Origin: Brachycybe producta
Lineage: Eukaryota; Arthropoda; Diplopoda; Playtdesmida; Andrognathidae
Direction of reading: 5' to 3'
Assembly: GCA_036925085.1 (NCBI GenBank)
Contig: JAUPFP010000005.1
Coordinates: forward strand, 5,423,383 to 5,487,382
Length of the DNA: 64,000 nucleotides
A program made the position numbers and the translations under genes. A model generated the notes under the pieces. It was given only the letters and a program-made list of their open reading frames with translations, was not told the origin of the DNA and made no database searches. Shown one piece after another: positions 1 to 20,034 of this stretch (position 1 is the stretch's first letter; each line of letters begins with the position of its first letter).

Positions 1-2545
1 AAATGATGATTGATTTACATTTCTAGTTTCTAAAAAACATTAAAGTTTCTCTTCACCTGCAAGAGGCGAAAAACCACCTTAAATGAAGTTTTTGATGCAT
101 GTTATGGCTGATATTTATAATTGTTTTAGCGTAATTTAGTTTTTGTAACATTTAACTGTGATTGGAATTGGGTTTTAACAGGGGATAAAGTTGCCAAGTA
201 ATCGGAAACAACTTGTAATCATAAATTTAAAGTTTTTAAAACCTATGGAAGTTTCGTAACCAAGTATCAGTTACGGAACTTCCATTTTTTGTATTATTTT
301 CGAACTTCTTTCAAGAACGTCACTTGACGTCTACGTTTGAAAAGAACTTTAACAAAAGTTTTTGCTTATTTTGAATATTTGAAAGAGTATCTGAATTTGG
401 AAATAGTTGTTTCATACCGGTATTGCTATTTTTCAAAAATACACTTCTTAAGAAAGTTTGATAAAAAAAAGTGCAATTTAAATTTAATACGGTGGTGAAC
501 TGTTTATTTTCGAGTTGAAATGAAAGTTGAAACGAAAAAATAAATTCAAAATGGTCATGAAAGGTTTATATTTACAGTTATTCATATGAAAATACCCTTT
601 AGTGACCAGTTTGCTCTTCTTGTTATACCAAGTGACAGACGGCTACTTGCATTTTATTTAAATATGTTCATGTTTAGTTTTTAAGATGCAGTTTAAAGTT
701 TTTTCTTTTTGAAATTGTTTGTTATTTAGATTGCAGCTTATTTTACTTTTCTTTAATTTTAACTTTTTATTGAATTTAAGAGTTTTGATTATGTCGGCAT
801 GTTTTCAGGTTAGCATTTTGCTGTTCGAAGTTTCTTCAGTCATTGACAAGACAGCTGATTTTAAGAACTCTGGTTAATCTGCTTTTCAGGAGCAAACACT
901 AAGCAAAAAATGAACTGCTTTAAAATTGTATTATTTTCAAATAGACGACATAAATAGCTTATTTTAAACGATATTAACGTAATAATACCCTTAAGTAACT
1001 GAGCTACGTTTCTAGTTTCTAAAATATTTGGAAGTTTTTCTAAATTTTTGTTCTAAAAGACAGAATAACCAGATTTCAAGGATTGTTTACACTTCAAAGC
1101 CACCTTCATTATTATTAATTTCTTTTACTTATAATTTTGTAATGTATAAGAAATGCACTTGCTTTTTGTTGCCACCGCTTTGAGGTTTTCGTTATTTTCG
1201 GGCTCACACACACACACACATTTCAAATCTTAATATATTTTGCTTTTTTTTACTATTTTTTTATTTTCTTCGTGTTCTTGTCCCGGTGAAAGTCTGACGA
1301 CTTGGCAGAGGTATTGTAGTTTTTCACATGTTTATATTTTTTATTATTATCTTTGCATCATTTATGTTCCATTTGCTTATTTTGCCTGTTAAAACCAGAC
1401 CTTATTAGTTTTTTAAGCTTGAAAAAAAACAATATTTGCTTGATGTGCATGCATATTAATAATGTAGTTGGCTTTTTTCTTTTCTTTCTCCTTTTTTTGT
1501 GCCTGCTTTTAAATACGTAGATAAAATTGGCTGAAAGGTATGCCAAATTATGGAATGTGAGTATAAATTCATAGTTATGTCATTTACTCTATCCTGTATA
1601 CTTTTAACTTGACCGTAAGCTCTTACTTCTATGAAAGTACAAGCCCTTTTTCTTCGGCTATTTCGTATTCAAAGTTTAAAAGAGGCTCTTCGGCAGAGCA
1701 AGCTAGACTTGTAAACAGAGGTAATAAGGCACATGAGCTGCGGTAGCTTGTATAGGCCTTTATGTGTGACTGTTCAATTGTATTCAAAAGAGGGTCGTTA
1801 ACAGTTAACAAAAATAGTGAACTTAAATTCATTCCACTGTATATGCTTTTTCTTCATATATGGATGACAATCGATTTTTAACACTCAAATATGAATACTT
1901 CAATATTATGGCAAGATCAAGGCATATTTTATATTTCTCAATTAATAAAACAAAAGCTATTATTGATTTCGTTTATTTTTTTATGTAAATTAACAAAACT
2001 AAAAAAAAAATTAAATCAAAATTAAAAAAGTAATAATAACTTCATTTTTGTTAATTGAGAAATATAAATTGTGTGTTGACGTTGCTGTAAGATTATTGTA
2101 TTCCTTGTACTTTTCGATGTCAACTGCGATCGATCAGAAGTGATTTTGTATACCGTATAATAAATCCTGTTTTAATTAAAACGTTCCTATTTTGAATGCT
2201 ATGAAACAGCTCATAGGACCTTACAATCCGAACCGAACGTTCGTTGCACGTGCGCGTCTCCTGTATATTGTAAGCGACTAGTCCCGATTTGCTCAACCCA
2301 GTAGCCTCTAAAATGAAAACCCAACTCACGTAGTTATGTAACACTGTAGATAAACTTTAATGCAATATATGTGAACTTACACTTTCAAGTAGCATAGTAC
2401 ATCTTTATACTAACGTTTCTTCCTCGAATGTGTTTCCTTTCTATTCTAACCTACGAGCGTCTAATATCGGAGCTCGGCTGGCATGTTGACAGTTGTAATT
2501 TATATCTTTACCTCGATCTTATAACGTCTAATGATTTTGGAATAG
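1..2545. other. Probable DENND5 intron or upstream region, no exon seen
   Basis: AT-rich DNA with no exon that I can connect to the DENND5 exons starting near 2546. Since the missing DENN half of that gene must lie further left, this is most likely one long intron. It holds degenerate pieces of the recurrent foldback family (around 1-60, 830-905 and 960-1085), a short CA run near 1205-1220, and a ~350-base dispersed repeat at about 1860-2220 that is seen again at about 8930-9250. Confidence 0.55.
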
Positions 2546-10344
<7,799 letters not shown>

Positions 10345-10492
10345 GTGTCATTAGAGATTATTTAGGAGTCGCGATTTCTACGTTAGAATTTGTGCACGAG
10401 TATTAATTTTTTTTTTCCTCTGTAAATTTCTTTTAACCCATTTGTATGTTTTAATTATTTTGTACAGTGTTAGGTTGTATATTTATATTTGA

Positions 10493-10498
10493 ATTAAA
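10493..10498 (+). promoter_or_regulatory. Candidate poly(A) signal of DENND5
   Basis: ATTAAA about 150 bases after the DENND5 stop. It is a common variant signal; no further support is available from sequence alone. Confidence 0.3.
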
Positions 10499-13400
10499 TG
10501 AAATCCCTGCAATTTGATATATTTCCAACAACAACAAAAACGATCAGTGAGAAAGAAGAAAAGCTTTTTTTTGGCTTTGTTTTATATTATGAGCTCCTCC
10601 TCCTCCTCTCAATTTGTCTATATTGTAATTTTTTTAATTTTTGTGTCGAGTGTACATTTAGATGCAGTGGCATTTCAGCCGTGTAATGAATTGATGTAAA
10701 AAAATGTATTTGTAAATATATATATATATATGTACGAGGTGGCCAGATCGCTTGTAATTTTATAAACATAAGTTGAAACACGAGGTTTTTTAAAAAAAAA
10801 AAAATTGAGAAACGGCCCACAAATGTTTTCAGTGAGCCCAATGTAAAAAGCCGTTTAGACCCATGAAGCCCAATAGACCACCAAGTGCACAGCACCGATA
10901 TGCTGAGCTTTTTTGGAAAAACCCACCAGTCTTATAGGGCCCAAAGTGCCCCCGCGGGCTTAGCCGAGGCTCGGCAAAGCGTATGGTTTGCATCATTTGC
11001 ATATGGGCTTTATGTAAATCTGGTTTTTTTTTTACAATAATGTAGAAAATTCTTGTCTGTAGTTTCTAAAAATTAAAACTGATTTCTTTTTGTAATTCTA
11101 AAATTAAGAATTAAAAAAGTATACTTAATAAGGAATAGAAATCCCATAATACAATAATAAATACAACACAAAATTAGGATGGTAATTATTCTGTAAATTA
11201 TTTTGCCTAACAATTATTTTTTGATATTCGAAATAATTTTAGAATAAAATACACTTATAAAATTGTTTAAGATGTCAAAATTGTGTACTAGCAGTTTTAT
11301 GGTACTTAAACTACTTTCTTGTTTTTTTTTAAAAACAAATCTCTTTCTGGAATTATTTTATATTGTTTAAAAAAATGAAAATAAGATATTTTCTTTTTAA
11401 ATGTTTAACAACGATTTTTGATGATAAATTTCAAAATATGGGCAGGAAATTATAGACAATAGAATAATTATATGGATACAAAATGACGTTGTTTATCAGC
11501 AAATGTGGCAAATTTGAAGTAGTTGATAAAAAAATGTTTCCGAATCAGTGATGCAGTTACATAAAATTCCAATCTTTGAGTAACAAACTAGTTTATACTT
11601 AAATATGATTTGCGCTAAAAAATAAATTATGAAAACTTTGTTAATTAGGCATTCATTTTTAACTAACTACATTCAATCTTAACTTTTGTGTGCATTTAAA
11701 ATACGTCAATAGTCTCAAAATTAAAAGTCAAAGTGAAAAATTAGTCGTTTTGAAAATTCACTAGTCGTTTTAAAAATTCAATTCAGTTGAACTCGGTACA
11801 CCTGCAATCAGCTTAAAAGCCATGAGGCATGGGAGGATTGCTCCCGATCGCAAATGATTGTCGTTCAGGTAAAACAAGACATCATTGTTAAATTGAAATT
11901 GTCATCCTAACAAAGAACTATCAACTGGAAGAGAAGTCTGGCAGAGCATCTCTCTGTTCATTGACTCAGTTTTAGAAAATGAGCAAAAATGTCTAAAACA
12001 ACAGACCAATGCAGAAAATATTTAACTAGATTGTTGTATTCATTCGACATTTTGCAAATGGCCTACTACCAAATTGGCTTTCGTGAATTTTCAGAATGAC
12101 TAATTTCTCACTTTGACGATAAAATACGTCCTGTTTCCATTCTTTTTTTAGAGAAACTTGTGAATTGATCAAATGGGATGTGTTTATTCTGCGCCACCTT
12201 GTAGATATATTTAGCTTAGTTAATTTTGATTCCAACTATTGAATTATTAATCCATGTACAAATTGAACTGGTTTCATTTTAATGATGTGTGATTTTGATT
12301 TTTTTTTTTAAAAAAAATTATTGATTTTCTTTTTCAAGATTTATTTCATTTTTTATGGATTTGGGTCAAGAGACCTTTTTAGTTAAATTTGTAATTATGT
12401 TTCAAGTTAAATTCCACGTTTCAGTATTTTTTTAAATGAATTTTATGAGTTGCTTAAAATTGCATCAATTTCTAACTTGTTGTATAAATTTCATATTTTG
12501 TTTATTTTTTTTTTTGGGGGGGGGGGGGTTGTGTGAATGGAATTTTGAAGTGTTTGTCTCCCGCTTATTAAAACTGCAACGCAGGTTTTCTGTTTTTCAT
12601 CATGGCTTAAAAATTTCCAAATTCTTATGGAAATATTTCTTCGTAAATTCAGGTTTATTCGCAAAGGTGTACAAAAAAAAAAAAAAGCTTTTAGGATTTT
12701 TACTCTCTAATCATTTGCATATTTTAGTCTGTAAAAATTGTTTTTTTTCGAAACATGCCTATTATACGTGGCCTCAGAACTCTCTTCGATCCCAAGATCT
12801 TACTTTGAACCGTGCAAATTTGAAAGAGCTGTTCAGTCAAAATAAAAAAAAAAATCATTGTCTTTCTGCATATTCAGTAGTAAATTTTTCCAGCCACCAA
12901 TTCGGTAGTAAATCTGTCAAAATTACTACTCGTTAATTCATTTATACGCATTTAACGACCTTTAAAAGACTCGTAATTACCTGCGCTTCATTGAATTTCT
13001 TCATTTTGACTTTTTGACATATTCTGTTCAATTTGTATATTTACTACCGAATTTGTGGGGTTTTGCCCATTGACTAGTGATTTTTCAGAATGACTGATTT
13101 TACTACTTTGGCGGTAACCTTACAAAATATAAAAAAAAAGAAATGTTCCAATTTAGTGAGAAATAAATTTAAAAAAAAAATCTGTATACGAAGTTAATGA
13201 ACATCTTTAATTATGTGCCCTTTAATTACATTTTCACCATGATGATGTTAAATGGTAAAACAAAATTCATCTTTGCCTGACTAATAATAATAATGATAAT
13301 ACAATTTATGTGTTGTCAAAGTGATCAGATAATAATCGAACTTCAAAATCTGAAGTAAATTAACTTCATGGACCACACTCTCAAAGAATGAAATTAATTT

Positions 13401-14074
13401 AAAAAAATAATATAAGCCATTGACAGACACTTCACAGTTGTATAAATTAAATCCATCATGATATAAAATATATTTAATTGTCAATGTATCCATTTGGTAC
13501 TCTCATTTTAATAATAAAGATAATATATTGAAATATTTAATATATATATCCGTATAAACGTTGTTTATTTCACGAGTTATAAATCAACATTCATGATTGA
13601 ACTCTTAATAAATTTTATATGGCAATACTTTATTACTAGATGAGAAATCGTGAAATTCACGGTGGTCGTGCACGGATCACTTACATGAAAGAAGTGCATT
13701 TTTGCATCTATGTAATCAACTGCCAATGAAACAAACGAAAACGGCAACTTTTGCCTGAAACTTATAAAGGGAGGAAAAATTTCCCCTTTGTAAATTTCAG
13801 GCAAAATAGTGAATATCCAAATGACATAACTTTTACATAAGTACAGACTATGCTTGGAAGCAACCCTTCAGGCAAGTTCATTTGAAACTACAGAAGTAAA
13901 TAAGTACATGTATATCGCTGAAAATAATATTTTATAACTAGGATTGCCACCTGTGAAGGACAGTCCTCCATTCGGAAGAACCGTCCTCCGGCCTGGACCA
14001 TCCTCCACTATTGTATTTTAGTTTTTATACAATTTATTGTGTGGATGGGACATGTTTGCCTTCGTGGAGGACGG

Positions 14075-14267
14075 ACAGGCATGTGTAGACAGCTTAAGAA
14101 TTTTTTTTGGCTCCGCCCTTTAATGAGCGTCATCAATTTCTAATTGGTTTGTTACTGGATCTTATGTCACATGCCCCACTCTTTTTATTTTTAATTTGTT
14201 GATATTAGCCTGACGCTCATAAAAGGGCGGAGCTAAAGAAATTCTGAAGCTGTCTACACATGCCTGT
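14075..14267. mobile_element. hAT-like foldback (family B), nested in another repeat
   Basis: Ends are ACAGGCATGTGTAGACAGCT and its mirror AGCTGTCTACACATGCCTGT. The subterminal box GGCTCCGCCCTTT is mirrored by AAAGGGCGGAGC. Both flanks carry GGAGGACGG (14066-14074 and 14268-14276), an apparent 8-9-base target duplication, although the host repeat itself is rich in that motif. There is no coding capacity, so it is non-autonomous. Relatives lie at 20035, 39649, 55166 and 55619. Confidence 0.8.
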
Positions 14268-14567
14268 GGAGGACGGTTCCGCTCAGAGGACTTTTCCTCC
14301 TAAAGGAGGACTGTCCTCCACAAAGGCAAACTTTATGTGGGGGAAAAAATCGCCTATTTTAAATGTATTTTTATTTTTGTGAAATGCATTTATTATTTTT
14401 AATTTATAATAAATGAAATAAATTTATTAGAATTAAATTACTAAAATTTAATTATTAAAGTAAAAATTATAAAATTCAATTAAAAAATAAAATTTAATTA
14501 AAATAAAAAAGTTAAAATTTAAATTTAATCAATAATAAATTTCATTTAATTTCTTTGTAATAATAAT

Positions 14568-14677
14568 GGTTTATGAACAGCTGTTTTTTTAATTCTGATA
14601 ATTCTGTCTATCAGGAGCAAAATTAAGAGAAACTATAAAGTATCTTAAAAACTATAAGGACATTATAGCTCGATCAC
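14568..14677. mobile_element. Family A foldback, left piece (split by insertion)
   Basis: Contains TTATGAACAGCTG, TCAGGAGCAAAATTAAGAGA and CTCGATCAC, the left arm of the recurrent family. The element resumes at 15143 with ACTTAAGGGTATT, showing that it was interrupted by the foldback at 14678-15142. Confidence 0.7.
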
Positions 14678-15142
14678 GGAGCCCTGTAAAGGACATGCGA
14701 GATTTTTTTTTAAATCTCTACATTTCCACTTTTTCCCAGAATCTCGACATTTCGACTTTAATCTCGACATTTCGACTTTAATCTCGACATTTCGACTTTA
14801 ATCTTGATATTTCGACTTTTAATCTCTTTTTCGGCCATGTTAATTATGTCATGTTGTGCGCACCATGCTCTAATAATGAAATTAGCAGCAATAATTTAAT
14901 TATTAGAGTATGGTGCGCACAACATGGCATAATTAACATGACTGAATAAAAGAGATTAAATGTCGACATGTCGAGATTTCGGAAAAAGTCGAAATTTTGA
15001 GATTAAAGTCGAAATTTCGAGATTAAAGTCGAAATGTCGAGATTAAAGTTGAAATTTCGAGATTAAAGTCGAAATGTCGAGATTAAAGTCGAAATGTCGA
15101 GATTTAAAAAAAAAATCTCGCCTGTCCTGTACAGGGATTCGT
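14678..15142. mobile_element. 465-base foldback with 20-base subterminal repeats
   Basis: Termini CCCTGTAAAGGACATGCGAG and CTCGCCTGTCCTGTACAGGG are inverted copies. Inside the left terminus are three or four head-to-tail copies of a ~20-base unit (ATCTCGACATTTCGACTTTA). The right arm has five or six copies of its reverse complement. The centre (14835-14945) is a second inverted repeat around GTTGTGCGCACCATRCTCTA. Most of the element would fold into a hairpin. No open reading frame was seen. A terminal fragment recurs near 49615-49650. Confidence 0.8.
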
Positions 15143-15305
15143 ACTTAAGGGTATTATCATGTTGATATCCTTCAAAGTTCAAAAGAAACTTTTCATGGTC
15201 AAAATAAATAAATAAGCTGAAAATATCCTTAAGTAAATAAGCTATGCTCTTCTAGTTTACAAACATTCATAGAATTAGCAGAGTTTGAGAGACGTTTCCA
15301 CTTTT
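15143..15305. mobile_element. Family A foldback, right piece
   Basis: Continuation of the element at 14568: ACTTAAGGGTATTATCATGT, then AATATCCTTAAGTAAATAAGCT, CTTCTAGTTT and AGAGTTTGAGAGACGTTT. Compared with other copies it has lost part of the right arm. Confidence 0.65.
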
Positions 15306-15734
15306 AAACTACTTTATAATAACAGAAATAGTCAAGTGTTGATTTATATTCGCATAAAATTGATCATTTGTAATTGTTGAACAATAAACTTTTATTAATT
15401 TTTTATTAAACTATAGAGCAATAAATAACAAATAAAACAGCATTTAATATCTTTATTTCTCTATTGTTAACAGCGGGTATTTTTATCATAAATATTTGGT
15501 AATTGTGGTATCGCGCTATACATAGTTGGTTCCGACGGTATTACGCTGTGTATAGATTAAATACATAGGCGACCAATAAGGGGCGCCACCTTCTGTATTC
15601 ATCTCAAGGACACAAGATTTATGTCGAATTCCAGTGAATTCAGTGTCGGCGAAGTTCTTCTTTCCTTTTGGTGAAGTTGTCGTCGTTGTTGGACGTCTTT
15701 CATCTTTTCCTGCCGTCGCAATATCATCTTAAAC

Positions 15735-18700
15735 ATGTCGTCTTTAGATCAATTGAAACATATCACTGTGGTGGTGGCTGATACGGGAGATTTCGAAGGT
15801 AAAGCAATTAAATTAAAATTTTAACTTTTTTGTGATTTTGTTTTCATATCTTCAATGGAAAAAGGACACAAAATGGCGGACGGTCATTGTAGCTCAATGC
15901 CGTTTAAAGACAGGTGTAATCCAGATTATGAATTATTTTTAATATTAATTTTATTTATTTAAATAATGAAGCCATGAAGAAATATCAACCAACCGATGCT
16001 ACGACTAATCCGTCGCTCATTCTTCAGGCTGCAAACATGCCACAATATCAACACCTGATTGAGAAAGCGATTAGTTACGGCAAAAAGGCAGGAAGGTAAA
16101 AACGAGAACCTGGTTAAAATAAAGCTAATCGATGACGTCATTCGTATGTTAAGCTATGAGTGACGTCACCTGGCTTGTTTACCGATGGGAAATGTCATTT
16201 GTACGTTAACCTATGAGTGACGTCATGTCGCTAATTTGCATCAAATTGAAACGGAAAGAAATAAAACTTTTAAAGAAGGAAAAATAAGAAAATCGTGGTT
16301 TCGTAATTTGTCACGATTTAGAAAGCTAGTTTTTCCTTGAAATTAATGAAAAAAAAGTTCTAAGATTATGAAATGTTCAAAGGTCTCAATTAAGAAGGGG
16401 GGGGGGGGGGGGGGGTCATGTGAAAGGGTCACGGACACTTGCAGTCATCGTTTCAAGGATGATTTTTGTGATAAACCGGTTTTATTGGATAACAACGACG
16501 TATGATTATTTCCCACACAAACTAGTAATTGCAATTTATAAGTTATAACGAAAACGGGTAATTTCAAAGAGAGAAAAACAAACGGGATAAAAAAAATTTC
16601 TTAACAAAATGTGGCATTTGGCAACACTGCTTTTTATGAGGCTCTATTTGCGACATTGGCAAGAACATATAGGGACAACTTTCATTCATTAGCGTTAAAA
16701 CACAGTGTTTCCAGGATTACAGTTGCACAAAATAAAACGTTTAAAAACACCACTTTTTTAGAAAGAAATTGGATTTCCTTTCAGATATGGTTTATGAACA
16801 GCTCATTTTAGACTTCAGACTGTTTTGTTTTTCAGAAGCAAAATTAAGAGAAACTAAAAAGTGTTCAAGAAACTAGAAGGGTAGCACAATCACTTAAGGG
16901 TATTTTCATGTTGTTGATATCTTTTAAAATAAACTTTTTATAAACAAAAATGAAAAAAAATATCGTATATTTAAAATTGAGTTATTTTCAAACTGAAATA
17001 AAAATTTTATTTTTAAAATATCAACAAGAAAATATCCTTAAGTGATTTAGCTATACCTTTCTAGTTTCTGAAACACATTTAAGTTTCTTGTCATTTTGCA
17101 CCTGAAAGACAGAATAATCAGAGTTTGAAAGACGTTTAAACTTTACAATAAAATATTTTCAAATATTTCAAAATATATTCAATTGTCTCTTATAAGTTTC
17201 GTCGAAGGGAAAGAGGTCGAGACAGTTACTTTTATTCTACGAACATTCATAATTTTAAAAGATCTGATGGCGTTTTTTCGAAAGTTATAAGTTCGTAGAA
17301 TAAAATAATAATTACGTTAAACATATTTTCAAAATAATATCTTTAAAAATTAACTTATGTAAATTTTCAAGTGAATTCAAGATTTAAAAAACTGGCATAA
17401 AAACTAAAAGGTTTACTTCAAAAGATAACATTTAGGAAATAACTTTTATCAAATGAACCTGTTATTCTAGTTTCTAACAAACTATGAATTTTGTTTCCTT
17501 TAAAACTTTTTCTCAAGTTAGATAATGTATTTTTGTGAGCCACGTTAAGTTGCTTTCATTATTTTTTAAAGCACACCCGAGGAGCAAATGACCCACACTT
17601 TGGACAAACTTTTCGTTCTTTTCGGGTCGGAAATCTTGAAGATCATTCCTGGTCGAGTGTCGACCGAAGTCGATGCACGGTATATTTAGAAAATCAAAGA
17701 AGAAAAGCGAATTTTTCTTAAACCTGTTTCTTGCTTTTTTTTTTATATAGACTGTCTTTCGATAAAGAAGGTTCGATCGCTCGTGCTCTGAGGATCATCC
17801 AATTGTACGCCGAGGAAGGAATCGATAAGGATCGTATCCTCATCAAATTGGCTTCGACTTGGGAAGGAATTCAAGCGGCACAGTTAGTTACGATGGCGCC
17901 TGATTAAGAGCGAAATTGAATGAGCGCCAAATGTTTGTGGGTTGATTAAACGCCAATTTGGCGTTTAATCAGAGCCACCTAAGTCGCCCTTGAGTCATTA
18001 GACTGGAGGCATTGCTAATGCTTGTCAATTTTTATGGTCACGGACATTTTGTTAAAATTGTTATAAGGTTCAAAACCGAAGAAATTTATTTCTGATATTT
18101 TAATTTCAATTTTCATGCAAAAAAAAATATATTAAATGTCCGTGTGCTGCACGTAAAATGCGCGTATAAAACTATGCAAAATTTGTCAAAATAGGAACAA
18201 AAAAAAGGACAATTTTTCATAATTATTGAATTTGAGTATAAGTGTTAACGCCTCTCGTACTCTGATTATTTTGTCTTTCGGGAGCAATATGAAAAGAAAC
18301 CTGATTGTGTTTTAAAAACTAGAAGGGTAGCATAATCAAATAAGAGTATTTTTCATGTTGACATGTTTTTGGCTTAATAACAAAAGGGGTATTAACAAGA
18401 GAATCTAGGAACCGTTTCGTTTAAACTGATCATAATCATTCCTTTTCTATCCAGACTAAATGAAACAATCTTAAATTTCATGTCAACCCCTCTGACGCCG
18501 CAAGCTATTTCTAAAGATGAGACAAGTATATTTGGACACCTTTGATGTTGAAATGAAATATATATATGAAATAATTCACCCTGCTTTCATAATTTTCAAT
18601 TTTTTCAAAATTTCCAAAATTTTTTTTTTGCATATTTTAACAAGTTTTGCCATAAATCTTTCGTTTTCCACATAAAAAAAGGAAACTAGGCATTTAAACC

Positions 18701-19478
18701 TTCTGAACAGGATTCAAGCATAAAAAACTTTTCTTTATTAATTACACTTGAAAAGGGTTTTTTAATGTTGGAAACCGTGTTAAGAGAGTTCAAAGTTGAA
18801 ATTCATGTACCAAGTTTCCTTCTTGAATTTGGGCCTTAGTCAATACTTTTTCGTTCTACTGTATTTTACAGAGTTCTTGAAACGAAACATGGAATTCATT
18901 GCAACATGACATTGTTGTTTAACTTCGCTCAAGCGGTGGCTTGTGCCGAAGCCGGTGTCACCCTCATCTCTCCGTTCGTCGGTCGTATCTTGGATTGGTA
19001 CGTCGCTCACACGGCACAGAAACAGTACGAGCCACTCGAAGATCCCGGAGTGAAGAGCGTCACTCAGATCTACAACTATTACAAGAAGTTTGGTTATAAG
19101 ACGGTCGTGATGGGAGCTTCGTTTCGTAACGTCGGAGAGATCACTGCTCTAGCCGGTTGTGATCTTCTAACCATCAGGTAAGTGATCGTTACATTATATC
19201 GTCTCTCAAGCTAAGTATTAACCTTTATTTTTTTTTTTACTTTCAGTCCGAAACTTCTCGAAGATTTGGCCAATTCGCAGGATACGGTTTCACCGCTTTT
19301 GACTCCCGAAAATGCGAAGTTGGACACCAAGTTGGAGAAGGTCCACATGGACGAAAAGACGTTTCGTTGGCTCCTCAACGAAGACGAAATGGCAACGGAT
19401 AAGTTGTCTGATGGAATCCGTAAGTTTGCAGCCGATGCCGTCAAATTAGAAAACCTACTGAAGCAAAAGCTGAACTGA
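15735..19478 (+). CDS. TALDO1: Transaldolase (class I aldolase, pentose phosphate pathway)
   Basis: Cytosolic enzyme of the non-oxidative pentose phosphate pathway. It moves a dihydroxyacetone unit from sedoheptulose 7-phosphate to glyceraldehyde 3-phosphate, giving erythrose 4-phosphate and fructose 6-phosphate. Six exons: 15735-15798, 15972-16095, 17572-17679, 17751-17882, 18872-19177, 19247-19478. Their phases match, giving 322 codons including TGA, 321 residues, the usual length. Catalytic residues are visible by alignment with the E. coli TalB numbering: Asp16 in VVADTGD, Glu95 in [10 protein letters not shown], and the Schiff-base Lys131 in [13 protein letters not shown]. Other family motifs are [33 protein letters not shown] and MGASFRN. 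The start is the first ATG and yields the family's usual N-terminus. It looks complete and functional. Introns 2 and 4 carry foldback and 16-base-array repeats. Confidence 0.98.
16785..17150. mobile_element. Family A foldback, near-complete copy in TALDO1 intron
   Basis: The left arm (ATGAACAGCT, AAGCAAAATTAAGAGAAACT, AACTAGAAGGGTAGC, AATCACTTAAGGGTATTTTC) is mirrored by the right arm (AAAATATCCTTAAGTGATTT, TTCTAGTTTCTGAAACAC, CACCTGAAAGACAGAATAAT). The ~365-base palindrome has no coding capacity. It can serve as the reference copy of the family. Confidence 0.8.
17883..17990. repeat. Copies of the GGCG(T/C)TTATTC-type unit in TALDO1 intron
   Basis: Inverted short units (GAGCGCCAAATG, AAACGCCAATTTGGCGTTTA) matching the larger array at 29215-29583 and a piece at about 45250-45305. 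Confidence 0.55.
18240..18420. mobile_element. Family A foldback, left half only
   Basis: Reads CTCTGATTATTTTGTCTTTC, GGGAGCAATATGAAAAGAAA, AACTAGAAGGGTAGCATAAT and TTTTTCATGTTGACATG, then loses similarity. Truncated copy in TALDO1 intron 4. Confidence 0.6.
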
Positions 19479-19652
19479 AGTATGCTCGTCGTACATTGTA
19501 AAAGTGGTGTTCTTTGAAACGGATAAACAGTATGGAAAGAAAAAAAAGGAAAATATATTCGGGAAAAAAAAGATCTGGTTTATTTTAGAAATGGAAGAAA
19601 CTTTATTCATATTTTTTTCGGGTTATAATTATTGTTATAAAACTGTAAACTA

Positions 19653-19658
19653 AATAAA
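19653..19658 (+). promoter_or_regulatory. Candidate poly(A) signal of TALDO1
   Basis: AATAAA about 175 bases after the TALDO1 stop codon, in an A/T-rich 3' flank. Confidence 0.4.
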
Positions 19659-20034
19659 TATTTCTTGGTGTACTTTCGTTTCTTGAGTCTTGTTTTTGGA
19701 GGTCTTTGTTTGTGTGATAATAAGCATTTTTATTTTTGGAATGAAATTCTAAAGTTGCATACAGACCAAGCGCGTGAGCCGTTCTACAAACAGTTCTGGT
19801 CCTTTGGGACCAGTTCGTGAACAGAAACAGAACCTGGTTTAGACGGGGAGCTGCGGGGTCCCCAGCTACGCCCTTGAAATTTACTTCTGGAAGAAAAAAT
19901 AAATCACTTAATTTGAAACTTAAAGAAACCTTTTTTTTGTTTTTCATCTTTGAAGAAGAAAAGTTCCAAAACCTAATTTGGAAAGCAATACACCTTTATG
20001 ACCATTTAATATGTCGCTCAAGTAGAACTTGAGG

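Larger units (their letters stand above)
10345..15734. other. Intergenic DENND5-TALDO1, repeats only
   Basis: No gene recognised. The longest open frame (12436-12936, plus strand) runs through poly-T, poly-G and poly-A tracts and has no domain, so I do not call it. The right part holds nested transposons: an inverted GGAGGACGG-type repeat (about 13945-14335) containing the foldback at 14075-14267, then a family A element split by the foldback at 14678-15142. Confidence 0.7.

Noticed and set aside
12436..12936. 166-codon plus-strand open frame
   Set aside because: It crosses poly-T, poly-G and poly-A tracts, has no domain, splice context or exon-like base composition.
14740..15115. CRISPR-like array of 20-base repeats
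   Set aside because: Units abut without unique spacers, lie in inverted arms of a foldback, and the DNA is eukaryotic.
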